Shown here in pieces: positions 1-11,472 of a DNA stretch of 64,000 nucleotides (position 1 is its first letter; each line of letters begins with the position of its first letter). Both the position numbers and the translations under genes were made by a program. The DNA lies in contig JAOTON010001052.1 in assembly GCA_034440635.1 (NCBI GenBank), positions 1 through 64,000 of the forward strand, written 5' to 3'. The stretch comes from Lepas anatifera. Its lineage: Eukaryota > Arthropoda > Thecostraca > Lepadidae. The notes beneath the pieces are model-generated. The model saw nothing but the letters and a program-made list of their open reading frames with translations. It was not told the DNA's origin and made no database searches.

Positions 1-8
1 CGATTATA

Positions 9-660
9 GTGCTGAGGGCAGACTCCTGTGTGTTGAGGCAGGACATGATTCGCAGCCTGAGGGAGGTGTTCTTCTCCTGCGCTCCTCTGATGGAGATAAT
101 CTTGACAAAGACGAACTTCCTCCTCCTCGCTGCAGAGCACTGTCATCAGGATCGCCTCGGCGTGAACGAACATTGCAGAGGAGCACACGGCGGACATGAC
201 ATTCAACTGCACTACCTTGGGCTGGCTACGAAGGCAGGAGAGCTCGAACATGACTTTCCGAGGGCTGTCCAGCCAGTCGTTGCTGGTCTACACCTGTAGC
301 CAGTAGGGAAAGTAAGGCTCGATAATGATAGCGACGATCTCCTACCAAGTTCCAATTTCCCTACTGACTCCAGATGAAAGTTATCAACAACTTGGTAGAC
401 GGTCCCAGAAACGTCCTATCCTAGCTCTCATGCCTCGGGATCCAGCCCTAGATGGTGCAATTGACTGTCATGCCGACCGTGTGCTCCTCTGAATGGTTTG
501 CTCACTCCGAGGAGATCCTGATGAACATGGCATATTCTGCAGTGAGGCGGAGGAGAGGGGGACCACCTTCCACAAGATCATCTCCATCAGAGGGGAGCAG
601 GAGGTGGGGAACATCTTTCTCAGGCTGCGGACCCTGCTCCACGTCAACATAGGGGAGCCC
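9..660. repeat. large imperfect palindrome (inverted repeat with tiny spacer)
   Basis: The first ~310 bases, reverse complemented, match the stretch from about 350 to 660. Shared landmarks are a 'ctctgatggagat' block (left 86-98), 'cagaggagcacacgg' (left 176-190) and 'cagtagggaaa' (left 301-311, next to the centre). The arms look about three-quarters identical by eye, so this is an old head-to-head duplication or a foldback element. Short open frames run through both arms and look alike (for example a PLMEIIL / PLMEMIL stretch), but more than one frame is open and I do not recognise a protein. The left end may lie outside the window. Confidence 0.6.
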
Positions 661-1690
661 CAGATTCGCACAGGGTGCCAGATTAACTTGGGGGCCCGGC
701 TCAGCTCAGAGGTCCCCAGGTCGTCTTATGTAGGGTCTGAAAACAGCTCATTGGGCTTGTTCAAGCTCACGGATCCCAGCCTAGCTCAGTTACACTAGAA
801 CAGTTCAGGGGCCCCAGACCAGCTCAGGGCCTTTGTTCAGCACAGGGGGCCCCGGATTAGCTTTGGAGGCCCAGCTCAGCTCAGGGAACCCAGATCGGCT
901 GATATAGGGTCTCGCCTCATACCAGCTCAGGGGGCTCCATTCAAGCTCACAGACCCCAGCTTAGCCCAGGGAGCCTAGCAGAGTTCAGGGGCCCCAGTTA
1001 AGCACAGGGATAACAAGATTAGCTCAGGGCCCAGCTCAGCTTAGAGGGGCCCCAGGGTGACTGATATAGAACATCTCAAGGTGCCATTCAAGCTCACGGC
1101 CGACAGGTCAGTAGCTGTAAAGCCTTATATGGGTCCCAAACCATCTCAGGGGCCCTCAATTCAACACAGGGGCCCATATTAGCTCTGATGAACAGATTAG
1201 CTTAAGGGCCCGGATCAGCTCAGAGGCCCCATTGTCGGCATATATAGGGTTTCAGAACAGCTCAAGGTTCCACTTAAACCTACAACCCCAAGTTCAGGTC
1301 AGGGGCCCTATTACTGTGCAGGGGCCCCAGATAAGTTTAGGGCCTCCTGTGCAGCACATGGGACCCAGATTATCCCAGGCGACAATATTAACTTTTCTGT
1401 CCCCGCTCAGTTCAGGGGCCCCCAGGTCGGCGGATATAATGTCTGGCCAACTCAAGGGGCCCTGTTCAAAGTCATGGCTCCTAGGTCAGCTTAGGGATCC
1501 TAGAACAGTTTATGCTGCCCAAACCATCTCAGTGGCTCTCAGTTCAGCTCAAGGGGCCCAGATTAGCTCGTATGGCATCAGAGACCAGTTCAGGGGACCC
1601 GAACAGCTCAGGGTACCTTAAAATCGACTCATAGGACCTCAGCTTAGTTTAGGGGCACATGTAAGTTTAAGAGGTTTCTGGGGCAAGCTA
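661..1690. repeat. degenerate 'agctcaggggccc' minisatellite array
   Basis: About 1 kb is built from irregular repeats of a word close to 'cagctcaggggccccagat', with spacing of roughly 20-30 bases and heavy divergence. The open frame at 1232-1621 exists because of this periodic composition and shows no domain. The same word fills 23.44-24.06 kb and 43.06-46.65 kb, in different transposon contexts. Just downstream, at about 1750-1830, a very G/C-polarised segment ends in 'cctacgcctatg', which resembles a hAT-type terminus. No partner end was found, and it could lie off the left edge of the window. Confidence 0.6.
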
Positions 1691-1829
1691 TCAGACCAGT
1701 TTGAGTTTCTTACTGGATACTAAAGTTGTTGATATTCTTATCTCCGTAGCGGGGGGCCCATCACAGAAAAGTGGGGGGGGGGGGTCAGTGGCCCCCTGCC
1801 CCCTCCCGGTTCCTACGCCTATGAGGCTC

Positions 1830-3299
1830 TTAGTCCTAGTCAGGCTTTACTCAGTTAAACGGTCAGTGCATATTTGAACTCGAGCTTAGTTAGACATTTT
1901 CAGAAAGCAATAAACTTGTTTAAGTGCCCCTCATGAGCATGAACACTAATTTTCTCAATGACTGACCGATAACTCAATGGCATATTTGACCAGTAACTGA
2001 CCAAATGATGGCATAAAATCTTTAAAATGTCCAGCGAATGGAACAGTTCTTTTTTGTTACAGTAGGTACCGCACCCGTGAAACTCCCCGGGTGATTACGA
2101 AATATTCGTGCTGCACACACTGTCATGAACTGAAGTAATTATAGAAATATGCTGCCCTGACATAATCCAAGACATTAGGCGGTCAGCATTGTATTTTAAA
2201 GAGGATTGTGCTCACTACACTGTAAAAAATGACAGAAGAGATTATAAAGACATTGAAGATACAAAAGATTAGCCTCCGGTCCAGTAGGTCTCTAATCTGC
2301 CCTCACCAAAATGGGGTCAAAACCCATCCCTAGATCTCGGCTCATATGGGAGATAGCGAAAAAATGCGAACGGCGCATAAATAACCGATGAGTAGTCAAG
2401 ATAAAATTATACCGTCACCTTTTTGACTCATGTCAATATTGAGGTCATGACAGGTCAATGAAGGCTAGTGACAGTATTTTTGATCAAGGCTTTGATTGGT
2501 GTTAAATTAGAACCAATGTTTAGGCATATCTATAATTCCCTTGGGAAATCGCATGTGTGTACTCTTATCATGATAGGCAAAGATGTAAACATTTTCTGTC
2601 TCCCGGTCAGGTCAAGGTCACTGTCTGGCCTGATATGGGCATTGTGCATGTTAATGGAATGGCAATGACGCTCGAATTGGGAAATTGTCTTTGATACTGC
2701 TTCATCTCATGTTCCAATGTCCGTAAACTTATAGTGATATGTCCCCCTTTGCCTTTTCACCGTGGCGCTCGTGCTTACGACAGAAATTGCCTCAGAGCTG
2801 CTCTGTTTTCGAGTGTCGAGTGGCATTTACTGGCTTTGCACGATCCTGATTAAATTAAATTCCCCCTACAACTTACAATATATTTTTGATGACAATTTAT
2901 TATTTGGCCTAGCTCCTTAACAACGAAATGGAATACCGACAGCAGTTTTTTTACTTTTATTCAGGCACAGCCCATCTTTTACGGCCGGCTGTCATGATGA
3001 GGCTGACATCTTATTTGATATATATTTTGAATATTTATACGTTGTCTGTTGGTACGCAAGGGACATCCTGTCTACTGCCTGCAAAAAACAACCGAGAATT
3101 TTCTTGAACGTAGCGAAAAAAACCACGAAGCTATAAAGCGTGTCTGTAACCATTGCCAATGGCGTCACAATACAGTTCTGCCATTGTGTGAAGATGGATG
3201 AAATTGTTTTTTCTAAATTAATTAGATAGAAGTAGAAATAAAAATGAAAATTTTCGTTCAACATCACCTGGATACATTTAATGTAAGCACCAATCGCAC
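1830..3299. other. unassigned AT-rich interval
   Basis: No gene, tandem repeat or transposon end that I can support. Open frames here (for example 2468-2668) are short and have no motif. The 'aggtca' words at about 2450-2460 and 2608-2620 are too few to interpret. Confidence 0.5.
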
Positions 3300-3311
3300 A
3301 TGCACAATCAT

Positions 3312-3350
3312 GTACACACAAACACACACACACACACACACACACAGACA
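3312..3350. repeat. (CA)n microsatellite
   Basis: A near-perfect CA dinucleotide tract. It produces spurious frames on both strands (His/Thr-rich on plus, Cys/Val-rich on minus). From 3415 to about 3510 it is followed by an impure tetranucleotide-like tract of 'gacg', 'gatg' and 'gaca' words. Confidence 0.9.
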
Positions 3351-3510
3351 AAGATACATAAATACACATACAGAAAAAATATAGAGTCGATCACAAAAAA
3401 ACATACTTACGGGCGGATGAAGCGACGGACGGACGGTGAGAGGTCAGCGGACGGATGGATGGCTGCAGACAGAAGACAGGCAGACAAGCAGACAACATGG
3501 ATAGTGTACA

Positions 3511-6006
3511 TACTGCGCGCATGCTCTCTCACTCAAAATCAGTATTATCACTCACGCCCATGACAATTATACGACTTATAGAGAAGGCTTTTCACCGTCC
3601 ATGTCGGCGAATCGTATTTTTGGGAGGTGTTTAATGCCACTTTGAAATCATTTTTACCAGTTTTGCGGCATTTTTTTTGCTTTTCATTCCAAATATTTAT
3701 TTTATCCGGCAATGTAAGCTTTAAATATCGTGACCTATCTTCAACAACCTTTCTGAGGACTTATCAGCTAAACATATCACAAGAGTCTCCTGGTCATCGC
3801 TCAGCAGGGCATGTAAAACATTGTTATCTTTCAGGCCGACCAGTATTGCACTGTTGTGCCATTAGGCTCAGTAGCTCTCTGAGCTCTTTGCACTTACCTT
3901 TCTCTTTAAGCCTGAGGTCAATCCTTTGGATAAGGAAGTCTGCAGTGGCGGATTCAGACCAGGAGGTTTGAGGGGTTTAGAAGGAGAGGGAAGAAACAAA
4001 GCTGAAACTGTGAAGAACAGGGTGCTCTTAAGAGAAAAGTGAAGGACTTTGGAGCATTTAAGCGTTTTGCTCCTGCTCCCTGGATTCGCCGATGCCAGTG
4101 TCATGCTTGTTTCGAGACGCTAGGTTCGTGAGATGGTCGATCACAGTACAGTTCTAAGTCAAGGCAGCAAACTTGATTTACTGTTAAGCTTTCACAACAC
4201 AACACGGCGTAAAGTGGCGACACGGATAAGTAGGTGCCCGCTAATGGTACATCTAATGATCCCTGCTGTAATTTCACTAGTTTTTTTTCTGCCCAAAAGC
4301 CATTGTCAGATGAGTTGCTAGTTTGATGGAAGACGCTAGAAATATTTCAGAGGTTTCATAACGAGTATACACTGCAGTAAACATATATATTTAGAGACTT
4401 ATTTTGCGATGCAGCGCACCGATATGAAGCACTTCGGGAGTAGGAACGGGCCTGTTTGGGCACAACTTAACTCCGTCTGTGAATGGGCTATAACAGGAGG
4501 CAAAAGCCGAAAGGTCCCTCTATTGCTTGCTTCTCACTCTGGACTGCAGGTCAGGCTGGGTATCAGGGGTAGCGACATAACGAACAGATTCTACCATTAG
4601 CTCATAAGCCATAGCTTGATGCCATAATCAATTTGTTTTCGACCAGTCTTCAAGCACGCTCAAGCCTAAACAAATCTCTGCTTCTCGCAAGGAGCTAAGG
4701 CACCATGAAACATGAAACACCAGCCGGTAACTGGGCCGGCGACCAGTGGAACACGTAGCTGGTGCCTGGGCGGCCACGAACCTGCCCACTGCCGCAGGCG
4801 GCGGCGGCTCCACTGCTGTAACCAGCCCGTTATTTATTACATATTGGAGAGGCGGGAAAGCGGTGTAATGATGAGCCAAGTTGCGTGCCGCCGCCAGTTC
4901 TGGCCGAATATAGTCCAGGCTAATTGGTTGCTGGCTGGATAAGCGCCCTGCTGTCGGGGCCGAGTCGGCGCGGCCAGGTCGGGCCAGGCTATGTGAGAAA
5001 AGTGATCACTTACCTGTTGCTTCACACATTAAATGATGCCCGTAAAGTATGCGGAGTGTTATACATGCGCAAACGATGCCATAGTGTAAGGCAGCACCCA
5101 TTTGGAGGTCGCCTTATAGGATGCTTATGTAGTTCCACCGTACGCTTAACGGCGCAACGGCTGATATATACGCAGCAAATGTTCGTCGGGTAAATTTTAG
5201 CACAGGCACGTATGCACCAGAAATCAAAGTTGCCCGCTAACAAACTACAGAATATTACTGTTGTGACTCGTATAATTCATATGAAGCATGTTGTGAAACC
5301 CAAGCCATCGTTCAGTCAGAATGCAGGTATTGCATGCTTCGTTTATCTTCTTATAACGATTAAGGAGAAGACGTGGTGCTGACCCTGGTGACGGAGATCC
5401 CAGGTCACTTCTTTCAAGATCGGTGTTGAAGTCAAGTATTCAGTGCTTCTGATACATTTATAGTATCGCTCGAGTCGATGACGAGTGGCTGACCTCTTCC
5501 ATATGATCTGTAATTGATTGGGGACATGATAATATGTACGACACCTTAGCTGCATATGAAACCACATCTTAACTTTGACCACCGCTGCTTGTTTTTCGTT
5601 AGTGTACATCGTCACTCGGAACTGTCGCTGTGGCATTGATGATCTTTCGCAACCCAGTTGGGTAGTTGTCTTGCATAGTGGCACTATTGAACTTGCTGAG
5701 GTGCCTCCGCGTAAACTCAATTGCTTCACTTTAGTTGGTTATAAACACCAGATGTTTCGTCTCTTAAGCTTATCAATCAGTGACTTGGTTGCCGAGAGGC
5801 ACTTCATCGGCAGTTACGTACACCATATCCATGAAAAATGTTAGATTGATTGGCACCACATGATTGATTGATTGTTAGATTGGCGCCACACATACTGTTA
5901 AAGGAGGCGTTGTTGGTACTCGTCATGTTGGCGTCACTGTCGCCCCTCTGTCACTGGTATAGCTCACCGCTTGGACAACTTAATGATGCCAGTCTTGGTA
6001 TCGCGC
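3511..6006. other. unassigned interval with one GC-rich island and a possible MITE
   Basis: No coding gene is supported. Positions 3943-4094 begin 'cagtggcggattcag' and end with a decayed inverse of it ('ctggattcgccgatg'), which is hAT-MITE-like, but I see no matching 8-bp flank. Positions 4712-4990 form a compact GC-rich island containing 'gccgcaggcggcggcggc' and 'gtccaggctaattgg', possibly regulatory or a conserved non-coding element. The minus frame at 5343-5729 (128 codons) and the plus frame at 5575-5844 overlap each other and have no motif I know. Confidence 0.4.
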
Positions 6007-6014
6007 CTCGGGAC

Positions 6015-7780
6015 CAGGGGCTCCGCCACGACTTTCAAGTTGGGGCGGGGGACAGGCTCATGGGGGCCTCCATCTGAAGGGGCCTCCTTTTCGAAGGGGG
6101 CCTCCTAGGCAACATTAGCGGATTCAGCTTTGGGGACCAACGAAATTGCCCAAAAGTTGATAGCAAAAACGTTTTAGAAAGATGGAGCTAGAATCAATTT
6201 CTTCTCCTTCAAAGGGGTAGAAATATTTCCACCAGACAAAATTGCCGAGCAAGTTATATGTTGCTGGTCGTTGAAGGGGGATACACTATTTTGGGTTGGG
6301 GGCATAGGCCCTTGGCCCTTATGAACGAGCCAGTGTAAGGCACATAGATAATTAAACGATAACGTAATAACGTATAGGTGCGAGGTATTCTGGTGTAATA
6401 GCTTTCGTTTTGCACTGAAAGCGTAGGGACCAGATAATTATGCAGTGTTTTTCTCCTGCTTTTCGCTCTTAAGGCCGCCTGGATCACCCTTAGGGTCTCC
6501 TCTATCGCTACCAGGGCCTCGTCTATTGACAAAGGGCCTCCTCTGTTGCTACCAGGTCCTCCTCTATCTCCACCGGGGCTTCCTATTTCGCCAAGAGGGC
6601 CTCCTCTTTGGCCACCGAGACATGTTCTTACGCCAAGAGGCCCTCCTCTATTGTCATCAGGGTATCTCATTGCTGTCACCGGGGCCTCCTCTATCGCCAA
6701 CATGGGCCTCTTTTGCGCCAAGAGGGCCTCCTCTTTAGCCAGCGGGACCTTTACTTTCACCAAGAAGGCCTCCTCTATTGCCATCAGGGTCTCTCGTTGC
6801 TGCCACCGGGGCCTCTATTGCCAACAGCACTTCCTCGATCAACAACAGGGCCTCCTTTTGCGTCAAGAGCGCCTCCTCTATCAGCGAATCCTCCTCTAGT
6901 ACTACCAGGGCCGCCTCTATGGGTACCAGGTCCTCCCCTACCGCCACCAGGGCCTTCTCAATCGCCAAAGGTTAAAGCTATTCACGTTTATTCACGAGGA
7001 TGAAGGACTTACGCCTGCGTCACCGGACAGCAACGAGAGGCACTGATGGAAATAGAGGAGGCCCTCTTGGCCAAAGAAAAGATCCCGCTGGCCATAGATA
7101 AGGCCCTGGTGGAGATAGAGAAGGTTCCTCCTCTTCCGACTAACGGGCCTCCCTATCGACAAAGGCCTCCTCTATCAACAAAAGAGCCTCCCCTATCAAT
7201 AAAGGGGCCTCCTCTGTTACCACCAGGGCCTCCTACATCGATACCAGGGAGACTGTATAGCCAAATCGGTCTCCTCTATCGATATCAGGGCCTCCTGAAT
7301 CGCCCTCAAGGTCCTCCTTGATCGCTCTCAGGGCCTCCTGGATTAACCTTAGGGCCTCCTCTATCGCTAGCAGGGCCTCATCTAATGACAAAGAGTCTCC
7401 TCTGCTGCTACCAGGGCCTCCTCTATCTCCACCAGGGCCTCATCTATGGGCACCGGGACCTTTTATTTGGCCAATAGGGCCTCCTCTACTGTCATCAGGA
7501 CATCTTGTTGCTGCCAACGGGGCCTCCTCTATCGCCAACAGGACCTCCTCTATCGCCAAAACGGCCTCATTTATCGCCACTAGGGCCTCCTATATCACTG
7601 CCAAGGCCTCCTCTATAGCTACCATGGCCCTAACAGGCCGAGTTGTTTTTTGTTATGCGTTTTACAGTAAAATTATCGTTTTTTCGGGGAGTGCCCTGCA
7701 GCTGAAAGTTGGGGGGACAATTGCCTCCCCTCGCCAAAGTTGGGGGACGCGCCCCCCGTCCCCCCCGTGGCGGAGCCCTG
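6015..7780. mobile_element. hAT-like element filled with a GC-rich minisatellite
   Basis: The left end reads CAGGGGCTCCGCCACG and the right end is its inverse, CGTGGCGGAGCCCTG (one base shorter). The flanks are ctcgggac (6007-6014) and ttcgggac (7781-7788), a 7/8 match and so a slightly decayed 8-bp target duplication. CAG-type termini with an 8-bp duplication are diagnostic of the hAT superfamily. There is no transposase, and nearly the whole interior is tandem array. Just inside the termini both ends are G-rich on the same side ('agttgggg' at 6039-6046 and 7738-7745). Confidence 0.75.
6445..7630. repeat. minisatellite 'agggcctcctctatcgccacc'-type array with a strand switch
   Basis: Units of roughly 18-21 bases with variants recur across about 1.2 kb. 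Because the period is close to a multiple of three, long frames stay open. On the plus strand they read either GPPL..PGPPL or ASSIATRASS, and on the minus strand EEALVAIEEAL. None is credible as a protein because all frames stay open together. At about 7046-7120 the array is inverted (it reads 'atagaggaggccctc' on plus) and then returns to the original orientation, so the array contains an internal inversion. Confidence 0.8.
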
Positions 7781-7997
7781 TTCGGGACATTGATGTGAAC
7801 GGAGTCTCTCGCAAATGTATGGAAAGACTGGCCCTCTGCAGGTCTCATTACGGAGCTTCTCCTTAACTCAATCTTGGGGGCTTGTTTTACCTCTACTTTT
7901 CTGTCTGGTAATACTTCTTCGTTCTACACATCCTCTTGTTTCATAATTCGAGCTCCGTGATGCAAGTAGTCAAATGTGTATTTGTCATTGAATAGAT

Positions 7998-8732
7998 GGG
8001 CAATTCCAGCACCAATCGACAAAGGCCTACACGGTACCTCTCCGATTTTCTTTAAAATTGGCATATAGGGTTGTCATGGGCCCCATAGCCGAATCTGAGA
8101 GTTTCCGCTCAATTGGAGCAAAACTTTAGAAGTTATTGCCTCAGGTTTTTTTTTGAAAATCTGCTTACAGTGATTTTCAGGTGACCATACAACATTTTTT
8201 AGGTGACCATACAACCCACAGAGACTGATGAACTATGCATTGAATATACATTTTCCTGTCTGAAATGAACCAAAAAACTCGAATCTGAAGTCTGTTTGAC
8301 CCTAGGTCACTTGTGAAAAATCTATGATTTGACATTGACCTAAGGTCATGTCCAAAATTTGCTGGTACACCTTTTTTCAAAATGGAATATCTCAAATTGA
8401 AGATTAAACTTTTTCCGTCCAATAAAATAGGTTAGAGCATCCGTTTTTTTATATCTACTAGTGTTTTTAACACGCACAGTGGAGGGTGGTCTGGTGTCAA
8501 CACGTAATGAAGGGGGTCCTGAAATGCCTCCCCTGATCTCTCGCCAATTAATAGGGTTAGGAAAACGGATGTTCCGGGATTTGTGAGGCCTGTAAACTGT
8601 TTTATTTGAGCTCAATTGTATGGACTTATATCTATATCTTTAAGGTCAAATCAGGTCATAAATGTCAAATGTATGTACGTCATACCGAACACCTTTAGTG
8701 AAGTGCCGAGATAATACGGAAAAAGTCGCGAA
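7998..8732 (+). repeat. left long terminal inverted repeat
   Basis: Left arm of the 4.2-kb element, estimated by eye at 75-80% identical to the right arm, with small indels. At 8184-8212 it carries a short duplication of 'aggtgaccatacaac' that the right arm lacks. It contains TGACCT/AGGTCA words (for example 8338-8348 and 8641-8657). Confidence 0.75.
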
Positions 8733-8876
8733 ACGTTTGAAACATATAACAGTGATATGTTGAAACAGTGATATTGAAAAAAAGTAACAGTACGGTGACA
8801 GTGGACACCCTCACGTCAACGGAGCCCTGGAGACGAGGAGGTTAGGGAGTATTTATACTCTTTTGACTCCGTTCAA

Positions 8877-9862
8877 ATGGCTTCTGAAGATATTACGTTC
8901 AAAGAATGGTCAAAATCAGAGAGAGAATCGACGCTTTCGGATTGCGTGGACAATATAGAGCGATTTGTTGATTTCCTGAGTGAGAAGGTATGTAACCTAA
9001 CCCGTGACCACTACATCTCTATGGCTCAAAAACATTTTATAGCAAACTGGAAGGAAAAGGCACCAACGGGGGGAAGCCGTAGTCATCGATGACTCATCAG
9101 AAAATAATACATGTACTGCGCAAAATGCTGCTCAGTCGTATCACTGGTCTGCAAAGCAGGGGTCTGTACACCTTTTTGTTCCATACTGGATTGAGGATGG
9201 AGTCCGGTGTAGTAGAAGTTGTTTTTTTTTAAGTGACGACTTAAAGCACTCTCACGTCATGGCTCATACCTTGCAGCACAATCTCGTACCTTGGCTACGC
9301 ACCCACATGCCAGGTTTGAAGAAAAAACATTATGTATCAGACGGGTGCGGTGGTCAATACAAAAACAATTCTCACTTTACCAATGTGTTTTATCATCCAG
9401 ATAGACTTTCAAATACCATGTGAATGACACTTCTTTGCTACCAGCCACGGGAAGAACGCCTGTGACGGAGTTGGCGGTAAAGTTAGAAGAAGAACAGCCA
9501 AGGTAAGCTTAAGGAGAGAATAAAAGGATCATTTCTTGGATCCTCTATTGATGTTCTCTTTTCTGACGCAATACTTCGACACCACAATCCATTTCGCGTT
9601 TGTCAGTAGAGAGGAGGTCTTTGAAATGTCAAAACGACTGATACAGCGGTACAGCTCGGCATTGAAGATCAAGGGCACCCAACGGTTTCATCGTTTCACA
9701 CCCGTAAACCTGAACACCATGCAGGTGCGAGAGCTCTCTGAAGACATCGACAGAACCAGTGGCAGATCTAGCCGGTTGGTTTGGGAGGAGCAAACCAAAG
9801 TCAAAAAGGAAAAAAGAAAAAAAACGTCACACAGTGAAAAATTGTGCTACGATTTGATATGA
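8877..9862 (+). pseudogene. broken gene for a repeat-associated protein with an SDGCGGQYKN motif
   Basis: Four consecutive pieces read as one decayed protein. Piece 1 is 8877-9075 and contains HYISMAQKHFIANWKE. A frameshift in the G-run at about 9068-9073 leads to piece 2, about 9076-9410, which contains AAQSYHWSAKQ, SDDLKHSHVM and SDGCGGQYKNNSHFTNV. A second shift near 9405-9415, and a TGA where a Trp codon is expected before HFFATSHGK, lead to piece 3 at 9428-9520 (SHGKNACDGVGGKV). An in-frame TAA near 9521 separates piece 4, which runs in the same frame to 9862. From memory, this motif order (QSYHW, SDGxxxQYKN, FFATSHGKxxCDGxGG) is typical of an uncharacterised, highly repeated protein family in invertebrate genomes. 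Its conserved acidic and His residues suggest a nuclease or integrase fold, but that is inference. Family members are usually several hundred residues longer at the N-terminus, so this copy is probably truncated as well as broken. In-frame codons continue upstream of the ATG, so the start is not certain. Confidence 0.7.
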
Positions 9863-10812
9863 TTTGACAGTAGGATTTGGGTTATTTGAGCCAAAATGCA
9901 AAAAAACGTCACGGGGTGAAAAAGGTATAGGCTCAAGATACTTTTTTCTATCCAAGATCCAATATTTACACTGAACTTCACTGGTTCTGTTTGATGTTGA
10001 GAGTTGAAGGACCAAAATCTTGCTTATAAATTAAAAATGAGTCGGGGTATAAAGGAGGTCGACCGCTTGGAGGAGGGAGGGGGGAATATAGTTTTGCCCC
10101 TAGCTTTCCATTTGGGGGGGACATGTCGTTTTTGCTTCACCCTGGATCCGCCACTGGACAGAACAGAGCTGCCTACTGTGACAGCGTAAGGTCAGCTCAA
10201 CACAAAGACAGCTCATGGAGGTGCCAGCTCCTGTATTTCGGTGCATTGTTGCAAACCGGTGTCCGGTGTACATACATACATATTTCCACGTGTTGACAAA
10301 TGCTTGCTTCCTTTAACTTTAAGGAGAGTAAAATCGCGCACAGATATCGTCAAGGAGAGAGTATTGCTATAAATCTAACTCGCAAGTGGGAAATGCTTGC
10401 TTCGGTCCGATGCAGAAAAAAACTAATTTGAATTGACGCGATAGGCGAGTTCTATATATGAACACGGGAAACCACGATTGCTTATTTGGCTTTCACCAGA
10501 CTTCTAGCACTGTTCCTATTGTATCACCATTTCGTCCCACTACATTTCCAATATAGGTACTGTCGAAGCCCCAGCGACGAGTTATTGTCATCCTTTAAAG
10601 CACTGTAATGAGCATTAACACGCATTCGGGCAGGGCTTAAGCATAATTACCCGAGGTGGCCGGAAACCCTTCGTGGCAGAAAAACAACATCGATGAGCGA
10701 GTTAATTTTAGAAAGAACTTTGAAAATCTGTCCTCTATGTTTACGCACTGACTGACCTATAGGCTTACAAAATCATATGTATATTCCTAAATAGCCATAA
10801 CCTGCGGTCACA

Positions 10813-11040
10813 TAAGCATCGACACCGGAAAAAAGTGGGGGCCAGTCAAACTTCACCCTGATGCTGACAAAAGCTTTCCACGATATGACCAAAAACTGTT
10901 CAAATTTGGGCTCCTCGTTGCCTTCCACAGTTACCGTTTATGCAAATTTCAGGTTTTCTCCCATTTTGACTGAGATAAAGAAATTTTGGGCCAAAAGTGG
11001 GGGGCCAGGTCTCCTGGCCTTCTTTTCCGACGCCTATGTA
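10813..11040. mobile_element. small hAT-type MITE nested in the long-TIR element
   Basis: It is flanked by a perfect 8-bp direct repeat, cggtcaca (10805-10812 and 11041-11048). The ends are loosely inverted: 'agcatcgacaccggaaaa' on the left, and 'ttttccgacgcctatg' on the right. There is no coding capacity; the frame at 10861-11085 crosses the boundary and is spurious. Confidence 0.6.
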
Positions 11041-11472
11041 CGGTCACACCAGTTCAAATGCATTGCAGACCTAGCTGTGCGGTGAAAACGGAGTATCGTC
11101 AGAGTTGTATGTTAAGATCATTTCACTAGATCATAGGTTACAGACCAAGGTCATATAAACATTATCGCAATTGTTGATCCCAGAGCTTACGGTCACATGA
11201 CGTTCCCTGGCAAAATGTGTATGATGTTTTGATGTTACAGCTGAGGTTACGGAATGCTAAGTTCCAGGTCACAGGCCAAAGACCATGGGTCAAGGTCAAA
11301 CTCATTGATTGCTGAATGGTTGCTTCTTTGCCAGCTTCAACGTATGTGCATCCATTATGGAAATATCTCACGTTGTGGTGCCATTGGTCAATTACCTTGA
11401 CCGACCTCGACCTAAATATTCCAGAGAACAATTTATATCTTCTCTTCATGAAATTTGCTCGCTCAAAGTGTA

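Noticed and set aside
3943..4094. Confident hAT MITE
   Set aside because: The ends are only roughly inverse and no 8-bp duplication is visible, so it is noted only within the interval description.
6445..7630. Collagen-like (GPP) or coiled-coil-like (EEAL) open frames
   Set aside because: All arise from one minisatellite whose period keeps several frames open on both strands, and the array flips orientation midway. No start, splice or domain context.
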